Assembly (NCBI RefSeq): GCF_000005505.3 | Contig: NC_016131.3 | Coordinates: 33,533,001-33,597,000 of the forward strand | Length of the DNA stretch: 64,000 nucleotides | Reading direction: 5' to 3' | Source: Brachypodium distachyon | Taxonomy: Eukaryota > Streptophyta > Magnoliopsida > Poales > Poaceae | In this document: one piece after another, positions 1 to 10,392 of the stretch | Layout: every line of letters begins with the position of its first letter | Numbering within the stretch: position 1 is the stretch's first letter | Program-made: the position numbers and the translations under genes | The notes under the pieces: generated by a model | Seen by the model: the letters and a program-made list of their open reading frames with translations, nothing else | The model's database searches: none | What the model was told of the DNA's origin: nothing

Positions 1-700
1 AGTCCACACCGAACGTGCACTTCTCGGGGTTAAGCTTGAGCTTGATCCTGCGGAGGTTCTCGAACGTCTCCTGCAGGTCGCCGACGAGAGAGTCCCTATG
101 CCATGACTTGACGACGATATCATCCATGTAGGCCTCGATATTCTGGCCTAGCTGGGGTCCCAGACACTCGCGCAAGCTGCGCTGAAATGTCGAGCCCGCG
201 TTCTTCCACGCGAAAGGCATGCACGTGTAACAGCAGCAGCCAACCGGGGTGATAAACGTTGTTCTCTCCTCGTCTTCGACTGCCATCTTAATCTGATGGT
301 AGCCGGAGAAGGCATCTAGAAAGCACAAAGACTCACAACTTGCTGTAGAATCTACTATTTGATCGATTCGGGGTACAAGGAAGGGGTCCTTAGGGCATGC
401 ATGATTAAGATCAGTAAAATCTACACACATGCGCAATTTATTTCCAGCCTTAGGGACTACAACAGGGTTCGCTAACCAAGTGGGGTACAACACTTCCCTG
501 ATTGCCCTAGCGTTCTTGAGCTTCTCCACTTCCTATTGGATGATGTCTTTGCGTTCTTGTGCTTGGCAGCGAACCTTCTACTTGATGGGCCACGCATCCG
601 GCCGCACCGCCAGCCGATGCTCGATCACCTCCCTAGGGACTCCGGCAAGATCTGACAGCTCACAAGCGAACACGTCAGAGTTCTCCCAGAGGAAGGCGAT
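1..700 (-). pseudogene. gypsy reverse transcriptase fragment
   Basis: The minus-strand translation contains the RT core: a finger/palm segment with VDFTDLN-like sequence near 415-430, a GYHQI motif near 290-310, and the catalytic YMDD box near 120-130. The YMDD aspartates are the polymerase metal ligands. The N-terminal part around 430-700 has stops and frame changes. The rest of pol would lie left of the window. It is a decayed part of element A. Confidence 0.8.
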
Positions 701-712
701 GAGGGCGCTTTC

Positions 713-2364
713 CTATTTGTCACCGAGGCTCGCACCGATGGAAACGGTGCGTGCCTCGTTGCCGGCATGCAGGGGCACCTTCTTGACCTTGGTGCCCTCC
801 TCCTTCAGCTTCGTGCCCTTGCTTACGCGTGGGCCGGAGCTGGAGCTGCCCCTGGCATTCTGTCCAGGAGCGGCTCGCGCCTTCTTCTGTGCGGTTTGTT
901 CACCTACAAGTGGATCCTCACTCCCGGCAACATCGTAGTCGCGGGATCCGCCACTGCGGAGGTCTTCACTACCTCGCCCATGCACCAAGCAGCGTCCTTC
1001 AGGTCGCACTTGATGGAGAGTACGCCGTACGTTGACAGCATCTTCATCACGCCATAGGCGCAATGGGTTGCCGCCATGAACTTGATCAGCGTTGGCCGAC
1101 CAATGATCCCGTTGTATGCAAACGGGGTGTGAGAGCCACATCGAAAACAATGTGCTCACTCCGGAACCGAAGGTCACCGGGAGCATGATTCGCCCCATGG
1201 GCTGCACCACTCCGGGGTTGATCCCTCGGAACGGGTCGGTGGGCCTCATCTGCTCCAGGGGCAGCTGAAGCTTTTCCACCAGCTTGGCGGACAACAGGTT
1301 GAGGTTTGCCCCGCTGTCCACCAGTATTTTGGTCACCGTCACATTGTTTATGATCGGCAACACGACGAGGGGGAGTATCCCTGAACCCAAGGGACGGATC
1401 GGGTGATCGTCCGAGTTGAAGGTGATCGGCACATGCGACCACCTCAACGGCTGTTGCGCCTCCACACTGGGGAGGAGGGCGCAGACCTCACGCGTAAGCC
1501 GCTTCACGGCAGCGCGAGACGTGAGAGCGTACACTCCCCCGTGAATGCAGGCGACGTCGCGGGGCTCCTGGAAACCGGGCTCGTCGGCGTCGTCGCTGCA
1601 GTCATCCTCATGCTGTTTGGCGCGAGGCTTGTCGCGTCCCCGGGGAGGCCGGTCCTTGCCGCCGCGGGCTTGACCGCGACCCCCCCCCCCCGGGTTCTCC
1701 TTTGTCGCCGCCGTCCGCACCCCGGCCTGCCCCGCCGCGGGGTTGTTCGGGTAGTCCCGGGAGAGGTGCCCGATGTCCCCGCAGTGGAAGCAAGCCCCGG
1801 CAGCGTGGCGCTCCTCGTGGCGCTGCTCGCACTTCTCCTTGATGGTCTGGAGAGTGCGGCAGTCCTGCGCGTCGTGGGTGGCATTGGTGTGGATGGGGCA
1901 GCGCACGGCCGCGGCTGGCTTGCTACCCGATGCCCCCCCGACGCCGCCTTCTTGGTGGGCCTTTGGGGAGCCCCCGGCTCTGCGGCAACCACTTGCTTCC
2001 CGCCGCGCTTCCGGGAGCCCTTCTTCCCGGAGCCCTCCGGTGGGTTTGCCGCCGCTTTGGCGGCAAGCTCGGGCGCCTGGCGCCCTTCCTCGGCTATCGC
2101 GCACTTGTGCACGAGAGCATAGAGGTCCCTTGTTGTCCGGATCCGGTGTGTGTTCAGCTTCTCACGCATCTCCTGGCGGGGGAGGGTTTTCTCCGTGCCC
2201 TGAGACGTGGGGTGCATCTCCACGTCCCGGGTTCTGTCCTCGAGCGGGCGGGCTGCCCTCACCTTGTGGCTGCCAGGCCGCGAGCGCGAGGAGTGCGTCC
2301 AGCTCCGCACTCCACGCTTCATGCACCGGCGTGCCTTGCGGTGGCTCGTAGCGCACCATGACAC
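713..2364 (-). pseudogene. gypsy gag 3' part and protease (element A)
   Basis: The longest minus-strand frame (about 460 codons) carries a CCHC zinc knuckle, C-x2-C-x4-H-x4-D/C type (CFHCGDIGHLSRDYP, near 1760-1810), with the last cysteine replaced by tyrosine-containing sequence. Downstream lies an aspartic protease with LVDSGANLNLL near 1290-1325, the catalytic D-S-G triad. Upstream (2100-2364) is a gag C-terminal segment with the LNTHRIRTTRDLYALVHKCA region. The frame is interrupted near the poly-C run at 1681-1690. In a working element this part would supply nucleic-acid binding and polyprotein cleavage. Confidence 0.75.
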
Positions 2365-2879
2365 ATGCGGCTATGATGGCTTCCGCCGGGGTCTGGACGG
2401 GCGGCTGCCGATTCTCCGACCGGCTGCCCTCCGCCCTGTCACCCGGTGCCCTCGGATGTGTGGGGATAGACTCCGTTGCACGCGGCGCGCTGTGGTCATG
2501 GCGCGGTTGTCGCTGCGCGTCTTCAGCCCGCGAGTGGACTCGCTGGCTGGCGCGGGCGATGTTGTGGTCACTCGCGCGGCTGTCTCCGGTGCTAGGCGCT
2601 GCAGGCCCCCTCAGCCGGTTGTCCGCCGACTGTCAAGGAGGCTGAGGTGGTAGCTGCGACTGCTGCTGCCATGGAGGGGACCCTTGGTCCCCTTGTGCTT
2701 GCGACGCACGCGCGGCGTCATGGGATTGAGTGCGCATGGCGACGGTGTCGCGCAAGTCGACCCGAGGCTCGTCTGCCCTCTTGGGCGGCATAGCGAGCTA
2801 GTCGTTGAAGATGTCGTAGACGATGAAGCCGGTGTTGAAGACGATGACGCCGACGGTGACCCGAAGCTTTCTGCACGCC

Positions 2880-2899
2880 CCCCTACCTGGTACGCCAGA
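2880..2899 (-). other. primer-binding site of element A
   Basis: On the minus strand the LTR end (CGACA) is followed after two bases by TGGCGTACCAGGTAGGGG. A TGG-starting, tRNA-complementary stretch at this spot is the expected minus-strand primer site. I have not assigned the tRNA. Confidence 0.5.
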
Positions 2900-3757
2900 T
2901 GTCGGGGCACGGGTCTCCGGCACCGGGGATGCCGAGCACCCCCCCTTTTTGGTTTGGTGGATGGCGAGGTGATCGCTCCGGCGATCGCCAGCGTGGCGGT
3001 GGACACGAGGTGTAGACACGAGAGTTTACCCAGGTTCGGGCCACCCGGAGGTGTAATACCCTACGTCCTGCTTGGGAGTTGTATTTCTTAGTATGAGTGT
3101 TACAGGTTGCCGGGGAGCTCCCTGGCTTTGCTACTTGTCCCTCTAAGGGCTTGACTACTTGGGTGAATCCTGAACTGAACTGAACCGAATCCTTTGACCG
3201 GTGGCATCGATCCTCCTTTTATAGACAAGGGGATACCACAGGTGCCTATGCACGTGGCATGACACGTTTCCCAGACGCGTGTCACAGCCACATGAAGTAC
3301 AACTTTGCTCATCCATGCTGGACGCCATGCAGCGCACGGTCCACTGTACATGGTAGAAAAAAAATGGTTCGTAGGGTAGTCGCCCTAGCCTTGCTAAGCA
3401 AGACTAGGCCTGCTGATAAGACTCCTGTCGGTGCATTAAATGCACTGCGCCCGCCGTCTTGTCCTGTCTTCACTGTTCTTGCAAGCCCCGCCTGCATGCG
3501 CGAGCGTGGGTTGCTGGGGTGCCCCTTCCCGGCTAGCGCACCTGCTAGTTGTCGGGAGGCGTTCCTTCAGCTTCCCGGGACCGGGGTTCCCGGGGGCTTC
3601 TTGTACTCGGCCCTTAGCTTCACCTTCACCAAGGGTCGTCTCCTCGAGGCAGGCTTCCTGGACTCATCACTTCTCGGGAGGTCTTCCTAACGGGGCTTCG
3701 TCATTGGCGACCCACGCGTCCCGTAGCAGTGGGACCCCATGGGCCACTGGTATGATA
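2900..3757 (-). repeat. 5' LTR of gypsy element A
   Basis: The sequence starts TGTCGGGG at 2900 and is collinear with the LTR at 29791-30672: same start, same bracketed motifs such as GGTGTAATACCCTACGTCCTGC, same end block GGGCCACTGGTATGATA against GGGCCACTAGTACGACA. The end dinucleotide has mutated (GATA instead of GACA). Length is about 858 bp. It is the 5' LTR because coding sequence lies on its minus-strand downstream side. Confidence 0.8.
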
Positions 3758-3799
3758 ATGGGCTTCGGCTTTGGTTGCCGCCTAGTGGTTTTCTTCCGC

Positions 3800-5176
3800 T
3801 TCAAGGTCCTGGAAAGATCGGTGTCGGCGATGTGCTTCTCGCCGGCCGACACCGTAGCAGCAGCCGGACCCGACACCGTAGCAGTGGCAGGATCATCCAA
3901 GTCGGATGTTCCCGGATCAATGCAGGCATGAATACTTGGGTGATAAGTATTCTGATATCTATAAGAGGAGGTCGGGAGTCATTACCCAAGGCACGACGGG
4001 GGCCATGAGAGATCGGCATGTGATCCTCCGAGTCCGGGTCTTCCAAGTTAGCTACCAAGCGCTCGCTTCCGAAGCGCTTATCCGGCGAATGCCCATCCTC
4101 ACTGCGCTGAAGGGTGAATCTCTGCACAAGAGTATAAGGTTGCGCCGAGATAAGTCATTGTCGGATGGAAGCCGGCATACAATCGTGTCGGATGAAAATT
4201 GAAGATGTATACGAATAAAAACTTACCAAGGGTGCACAGTTCTTCCGGCTGAATGGAACCCTGCCCTAGCCCCAGTTCTCGGACAGATTCGTCTTGGCGA
4301 TCGCTTTAACTCGGCGTCGGACTTCGGATCTGTCTAGCATAATGGTTGAAACCTGGTTCAGGTCAAACCGGCCGCTATGAAAACACATCTTGTGTGTCCG
4401 GCGTTGGAGCGGGCAAACCCGCCGAAACACAAATGTCGCCAACAGATCGTCGGCCGTCATCCCGTTCTCCTTGAGCGCCATGATGCCGGCATGAACCTCA
4501 TTGATCTCCGGAAGAGAGTCCTTGGGGTCATGCTTCCCGTTCTTCTTTTCCTCCGGTGGACCGACTACGAATCTCGGCAGGTTGATTCTGTCGGTGTCGG
4601 AGGAGTTCTTGACGTAAAAGAAGCTCTTGAGCCATTTCTTGCAGGACTCAAGACCTTGAATCCCAGGGAAAATGGAACCTCAGCAGGGTATGACGATGGC
4701 GGCGCCGCATTGGGTCATGGGCTTAGCGGCGTCGGGATTGTCTTTCTCGGGAAGGACCTGGGGCCGGAACATAAATTATTTTGCCCACAGGTCGACCGAG
4801 GGCTAGAGGCCGAGATAACTCTCACAGCATGTGACAAAAGCCGAGAGAGTGAGAATGGTGTTAGCCGGAAGGTGGTGTGGCTGGAGGCCGAAATAGTCTA
4901 AGAATTGCCTGGTGGAGTCGCTAACCGGGAGCCCGAACTAGCGTTTGAAATGAGCAACAAAGACGACACACTCACCGGGTTCGGGTGTCGGCATGACCTC
5001 GTCGCCGGGGATCCGGCATTCCACCTCCTCCGGGATCCGCCGGGTGCGGCTGAGCCAGCCGATGTCTGTCGGCGACACGTCGGAGCCCTCCCACCCGGCG
5101 CGTCCAAGCTAGTGTCCTCTTCGGCGTGCTGAATGGCGGGGTCGACGGTGGCAGCATCGCGGGAAGAAGAGGCCAT
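3800..5176 (-). pseudogene. antisense ORF of element B (putative gypsy type transposon domain)
   Basis: Reading the minus strand from the ATG at 5176 (MASSSRDAATVDPAIQHAEE) gives a broken protein. It first changes frame, then resembles the plant putative gypsy type transposon domain (PF04195 type), then the segment LPEINEVHAGIMALKENGMT (around 4460-4520), and then a conserved C-terminal block ending LDRSEVRRRVKAIAKTNLSE near 4270-4330. Stops and frameshifts make it a pseudogene. The function of this family is unknown. It is not gag, protease, RT or integrase. The similarity is recognised from memory of the family and should be treated as such. Confidence 0.6.
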
Positions 5177-5421
5177 GGCGAGAAAACAGATCTAGTTTGG
5201 GGTCTGGCGAGAAATTGGTGGCGGAAGGCGTAGGTGAGCAAGAGAACGGCGGCGAAGAGGCATGCAAGTGCGCGCGGGAACACAACGGCGAGCTTGGCTG
5301 CTGGATGCTAGGAAGAGGGGCAGCAGAAAGCTCCAAGCTAGCAGCAATGGCGGGGCACGAGAGAGCAGAGAAAGAGCTAGGGCTTCGGGGGAAAAATGAA
5401 AGGACTTTCACCCCGTCCCCC

Positions 5422-5429
5422 TATTTATA
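5422..5429 (-). promoter_or_regulatory. TATA box of the antisense ORF in element B
   Basis: The minus strand reads TATAAATAGGGGG here, about 250 bases before the ATG at 5176. A G/C-rich and then pyrimidine-rich leader follows, and ATTGG (an inverted CCAAT) lies some 55 bases upstream. This looks like a complete plant core promoter pointing away from the LTR, independent of the LTR promoter. Confidence 0.5.
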
Positions 5430-5990
5430 ACCGGGGCGCACTCATGGGGCGTGGATCTTCCGCGCCCATGATCCCCGTAGCCAATGGTAAAACCATGCAC
5501 GATCGTGGGGGCATTTAACCCCATAAACGGCGCACGCGTGCGATTACTGCGCGACGTGGCGTAGTAAATCCCGCCGAATCCGGGGAGATAAGGCTTCGCG
5601 TGGAAACCGAAATTCCCCCTCTTAATGGCCTGCCGGTTTTCCTGTCTGATGGGACGACACACTCGCCTCAAAAGGCGTGCCGGCAGTACTTCTGGTCTTA
5701 TCTTCCCGTTCTTAAAGTAGAGCGCAAAGTATGAGCGACAGGTGGCATTAATGTTGGCAGAAACGGATCTTCTATTGCCGGACGCGACGAAGAAAGAGAT
5801 CTCGGCTCAAAGCTAAAAATATCGCGCCGACTAAAAATGTCGAAGTTGCCAGATGTCGGCTAAAAAATCTCGGGGCCATTTTGGCATTTCTCTTGGTTCA
5901 GCCCTACTGCACTTAGGGTCGCCTAAGTCTTGGGAAACTGTCGTGACCCGACATCTTTTCCTACCGGACCGCAACAGCTTCGGGGACTAG

Positions 5991-6799
5991 TGTCAGGGGG
6001 GTGACCCCGGGTAGGGTCATGACGACACATGTTAGCCGAGATAAGGAGAGCAAAGCCGGCACAGGCGAGTACGCCGGCATCCTTAAGCCGAATTAATAAC
6101 AAGCCGGCATACCAAGGGTATGGCGGCATATCTATCTTCTCTTATGTGATTGCAGGATAAGCACAAGCAATCTAAGCTCAGCCAATGCCGAGATGCGTCA
6201 ACGGTCTTATCCTGAGCACATGGCGCAAAGTAAAGCAGCGCCCCCTTTATGATGGAAAAGCAGTCGTTGCTCACGTCGCGGTGCCAGGCGACTGCACAGT
6301 GACGCGCCGAAGAAGGACCGATGATGAAGGCCGGGGCGTGGCTACAGTGCGCGCCGCCTGGCGCTACGAAAAGTAAAGCTGCTTTGTCCCCTGCCGTGCA
6401 ACCCAGAGGGAACCGTGGGGTGTACCCGGCGGGCCCCGTAGAAGATAGGGTTTCCTTTTGGTCCACATGTCAGTGTGACATCGGCAGCCTATAAATAGAA
6501 GCACCACCCCTCCTGGGAGAGTCGCTCCTCACTTAGTCATCTAGGGTTTTCCCCTTCTTCTTCTTCCTCCTCAAGAAACAGCTCAAGGAGCACCATTGTA
6601 GCCCTCGGCATCTCGAGTAATACAACAAATCAGGAGTATGAGTTTTACCTCATCTAGAGGGCTCCGAACCTGGGTAAAACAGCGTGTGTTCTTGTGTTGA
6701 GCGTGGTTCTAATCACGTCCTCCCTCCTCCGGTTCCTCCTTCGTCCATCGACCCCATCATAAGCCATCCTATGGCATCTGCCGTGTCACCACCACGACA
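5991..6799 (+). repeat. 3' LTR of element B
   Basis: It starts TGTCAGGG at 5991 right after the purine tract and ends ACGACA at 6799, giving matching TGTC/GACA ends and 809 bp. It contains a TATA box (CCTATAAATAGAAG near 6488-6500) and downstream leader sequence with the TCGAGTAATACAACAAATC block typical of the R/U5 part. The partner LTR is not in the window, so the target duplication cannot be checked. Confidence 0.75.
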
Positions 6800-7525
6800 A
6801 TACGGATGTACACATGCGTCTGCCCAGAAGATCGAGGAAGATTTTCAGACCAATAGAAGCACGTACATGGTAAAAAAAAAGGTCGATTGCATCTACTAAA
6901 TTGTAAGTTGATTCTTTTCTAGAAATGACAATTTATTTATGCAGAGCTATTGCATGTTCTACTTCTTTCGTCCCATATTAAGTGTCGAAATATTACATTT
7001 ATCTAGACTTTTTTTAGTATAGATACATTCATATTTGGACAAATTTGAGACACTTAATATGGGACGGAAGGAGTATATCACAGTGTTTTGGGTTAGAGAT
7101 TACTATGTCAGAGATTGGCTTGTCATAGGGGTAGGGTGTACGTGTGCGTGTTCATATGGGTGAGTGTACGCGCGTGTTATGACCTTCTTCGTTTGTCCGT
7201 GGTTTTCTAAAAAAAAGAAAAACATACGGTATTTGATCCACCACACGAAAACTCCAACTATCAAATATTACTATCTTCACAACAAACCCTTGACAAACAA
7301 AAAGGAAAGGCTATACATCCTGTTTAGGGACTTGCCCTGATGATATATGTCTCATAGCAAGGTTAGTTTTTTTTACTCCAAAGAAGGCGTACAGATATGC
7401 ATACTAACCTTTTTCACACAAATGACCAGTGACTGAATTTAATTCCTTCTACTAAAATTTTCGTGTACAAACAATTACCTAACTGATTGTCTCAGGTTCC
7501 AAATTTAATTTTTTACATGTATCTA
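6800..7525. other. AT-rich intergenic DNA
   Basis: There is no coding signal on either strand. The only recognised element is the Stowaway MITE at 6962-7073. The rest is AT-rich low-information sequence. Confidence 0.5.
6962..7073. mobile_element. Stowaway-type MITE
   Basis: The 112-bp element has inverted ends, CTTCTTTCGTCCCATATTAAGTG on the left against CACTTAATATGGGACGGAAGGAG on the right, and is flanked by TA on both sides (6960-6961 and 7074-7075). TA target site and CTCC-type ends are the hallmarks of Stowaway (Tc1/mariner) MITEs. Confidence 0.85.
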
Positions 7526-8983
7526 TCTATTATACTCGCTATAAATAATCCAATTCACTTATTTCCGGACGGATGAATATTTAAAATCAAAATGCCGGCG
7601 TCTATCAAGCTTCTTTCGAGGCACTATGTCAAGCTTCTAATTGATAATCAAAATTCTGTGATAGTTGAAGAACTTTTTTACTCACATATTGGGAAACAAA
7701 CATTGTCAAGAACAGTTTGAAAAAATTGCAATTGTATCCACCAAGTCCATGACAAAGAAACAAGAAGCAAAGTCTCACGACGATATGGATAAAATAATTT
7801 ACATTTGAGCCTAGCCCACTTGGTTGCAGAGTGGATGTAACACAGGGAGTACCGTTGGGGCTTTCTTTATAGTTTTTTCTTAAAAATGAATCTAAGTACA
7901 CCGAAATTTCGGAGTGCTTTTGTTTATATGGTTGTATCATATATATGTTCAAATTTGTGGATAAAAAGTCATACCAGAAAGTTCCTTTTTATCAGTTTGT
8001 AACAGTAGAACTATCGTGGTAGAGTTAAGGTCACGGTTAGCTTAACCAAATCACCCGTTATAAAAAAAGTACCCACCCATTATAAAATAGTACTCATATA
8101 GCAAGCAATTAGTGCCAGACGAAAAGAGGGAGACCGGGTGACTTCATTGAGGTAGAGTCTCGGTGGCTGGTGGTTAGTCAGTTACAAATCTGCTTGCACA
8201 AGGGAGAATGGTGATACATTTTGGCAAAAAAACATGATGTTGTGGACATATTGGTCAAACATTGGAATACTTTGACAACTAATAGGCTAAATAATTATTA
8301 TTTTTCAAGATTTTAAAACTCAGACCACCGATATTTTTACAAAGGTTTGATTGGCTGTGTCAAATCATATGGATAGGTTTCTCAAATGCACTTTAGGAAT
8401 ATACCAACTTTACCTTTTTATAACAATATTGTAGTCCCTTCTTTCCAAATTACGAGGCATCATCATATCTCTTGATTTAACTATGATCGAGTCATCAATT
8501 GGACAATTAAATATAGGAGTTATTGACCATAAAAATTATACCATTGGATACCTACTTTTGAATCAATGGTCTGCCATATAACCGATATTATTTTATTTGT
8601 CAAATTGAATATTGAAATGCGTAGGTGTTTTATGGTTTGGAAACGAGATAGTAGCACAAACAGGGTGTCTATGTTTTCAGAACACTTTGGACTCATTCGG
8701 TTTGAAGGATTCTGAAAGGATTTTTACAGGACTTCAACACTTAGGACTTCTTTTTCATTTGTGTAGCATTCGTTTCATAAGAATAGAGATGCTAGATTCG
8801 TAAGGATTGTGTTCAAATTGGCTAATTCCTATGAATACTAAGTATTAGGTGAGACCTCATTGAAAAATCTTAAGGATTGAAATGTATGGTGACATTACAG
8901 TCCATTACTTTTCTATTTCTATGATTTCCAAATCCCGTGAACTTCCTAATAAGCCTTTTGTGTCGGTATAGTTTTATTATGTA

Positions 8984-9103
8984 CTCCCTCCGTTTCTAAA
9001 TACTTGTCGTTGTTTTAGTGCAAGCCTCCGTTCTTAAATACTTGTCGCTGTTTTAATGCAAACTTGCACTAAAACAGCGACAAGTATTTAGGAACGGAGG
9101 GAG
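8984..9103. mobile_element. Stowaway-type MITE with duplicated left end
   Basis: Flanked by TA (8982-8983 and 9104-9105), with ends CTCCCTCCGTTTCTAAATAC and GTATTTAGGAACGGAGGGAG. The left end is present twice in tandem: a second copy of CCTCCGTTCTTAAATACTTG begins at about 9026. This suggests either a partial internal duplication or one element inserted in the end of another. Confidence 0.85.
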
Positions 9104-9196
9104 TATCTCACATTGAAGATAAATCTCGAATTGCATGGATGTTTTCCTAAACGTGGACTAAAAGATTATGTATTTAACAAACAATTTTAGTCCATG

Positions 9197-9226
9197 CCCT
9201 CGCATTTGCGAGGGCCACGGTGCTAG
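9197..9226 (+). other. Helitron 3' terminus (hairpin plus CTAG)
   Basis: CCCTCGCA-TT-TGCGAGGG forms a perfect 8-bp stem with a 2-base loop. It is followed by CCACGGTG and CTAG, then T. This is the structure required at Helitron 3' ends (hairpin, CTRR, insertion before T). Confidence 0.55.
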
Positions 9227-9724
9227 TGAGAGAAATAGCAAGATTGCACAAGCGTATTTATAGAGTTAGAAGTGGGAAAAGAGAAAGTCATCGAGCCGTC
9301 TAAGTAAAATGGGACAAATGATCTAAACAAATTAACATGGGGCAAATGATCAATTACTCAACTAATGTGGGACATATGATCCCCCCCACCCCCCACCTCG
9401 ATTTATCCTACCATTGTGATAGCAAAGACAAATTTGTTAAGAATAAATTAGCATGTGATCAATTAGTCTAACCATGTATTAATTAAGGCTGATGATTAGC
9501 AACCGACGCCTCTTTATTTTTCTCACGTTTTCTCCCCGCTTGACGCCAATGCATGCACAAGCATCTCTTACAATTGTATATATACAACACCATGAGAACA
9601 CCGAATCAATCACAGATTTCATTCTCAGATCATTTTACTCTCAGCGTGTTACCAATACGTAGTTCTACGACATCACAGAGAAAGAAACAGAAGAGGAGGA
9701 CAAGAACACCACCAAGAGGACAAC

Positions 9725-9910
9725 ATGACCGGGAAAGTGTTCGATGAACTCTCCCTCGACGGTCGTAACTATCCAACAAAGAAAGATACACGTGCAAACA
9801 TCAGGCCAAGACAAACGCCACAGCGAAGCGCGGTAGCCCATCTAGTTGCTGATGAAGCAAGACACATTGCTCCAGGAGAGCACCTGTGCAATTTGAGAAG
9901 CAAGAAATAG
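9725..9910 (+). pseudogene. copia gag N-terminal fragment
   Basis: The frame from ATG 9725 begins MTGKVFDELSLDGRNYPT, which is the start of the UBN2-type gag of many plant copia elements (the L-DG-NYxxW box). Right after NYPT the similarity is lost and the frame ends after 61 codons. The upstream 500 bases hold a TATA-like stretch (TATATATAC near 9576-9585) and could be LTR or leader, but no second LTR is visible. It is a short remnant. Confidence 0.4.
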
Positions 9911-10392
9911 AGTTCGTGCCTCCCCTTGGAGATCACTAAGATGTCCTATTACTTGAAGCCTCAAACGTCTGAGGATAAGCACTGCGACAATGGAGTAAAA
10001 TTCCAGTGCCTGAAGGCAGTGTCAAGTGTCAACATACTAACTGAAACTGCTCTTCAACTCTGAACAAGAAAATGTTCGAAAATATGGATTACAAGATTTA
10101 CGACAGACATACACAAGGACATGAGAACGTGCACCATGCCACAACACAGCTGGCCGAATCTACATAACAAACTTATTCAGAAAAAGAAAAAACCGGCACC
10201 CATACTGACAAGACGTTATACTTGTTAAGCAACTGGAAACAAAGCATGTCCACTAGGACATGTATAATTCGAGCTTGCTGGCAACAGAAAACATAGATAA
10301 AAGATAATCATCACGAAGATTACATCGCTTTATTATGATTCTTCATTTGGCCGGTGTGGTATCATTCAGTACTTGGATAACTCCCTGTACCT
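9911..10392. other. 3' flank of the receptor-like protein gene, no gene seen
   Basis: There is no convincing frame. It lies directly downstream of the stop of the minus-strand receptor-like protein gene and should include its 3' UTR. Confidence 0.4.

Larger units (their letters stand above)
1..2899 (-). mobile_element. Ty3/gypsy element A, internal region (5' half), minus strand
   Basis: This is the 5' half of a gypsy-type LTR retrotransposon read on the minus strand. From right to left it holds a short gag remnant, a CCHC zinc knuckle, an aspartic protease and a reverse transcriptase that runs off the window start. The coding order gag-PR-RT is that of a retrotransposon. The matching LTR borders it at 2900. 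Several frame changes and stops show it is not functional. Between the LTR and the zinc knuckle there are only about 1.1 kb, and I see no recognisable core gag (capsid) domain, so part of gag may be deleted. The LTR is the same family as that of element C at 29791. Confidence 0.85.
3758..5990 (+). mobile_element. gypsy-type element B, 3' internal part
   Basis: This is the 3' internal part of a plus-strand LTR retrotransposon whose left side was lost or interrupted where element A's LTR begins. It holds a minus-strand extra ORF (about 3800-5176), a noncoding stretch, and a purine-rich tract CTTCGGGGACTAG (5979-5990) directly before the 3' LTR at 5991. No sense-strand pol remains. The plan matches element C: an ORF antisense to the element between integrase and 3' LTR. 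This is typical of grass TAT-type gypsy elements with extra antisense ORFs. Confidence 0.65.
7526..9226 (+). mobile_element. possible non-autonomous Helitron
   Basis: The right end is good: an 8-bp perfect hairpin (9197-9214) followed after 8 bases by CTAG (9223-9226) and then T, the Helitron 3' signature. The left end is a guess: A then TCTATTATACTCGC at 7525-7539 has the TC start and AT-rich look of grass Helitrons. No Rep-helicase ORF is present between. Only the 3' end is well supported; the left border could be elsewhere. A Stowaway MITE (8984-9103) lies inside. Confidence 0.35.

Noticed and set aside
429..2653. Several long plus-strand frames over element A
   Set aside because: They are shadows of the minus-strand gag/protease/RT in a GC-rich region; none shows a domain.
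9379..9400. Poly-C run as G-quadruplex or regulatory site
   Set aside because: A short homopolymer-like stretch without further support.
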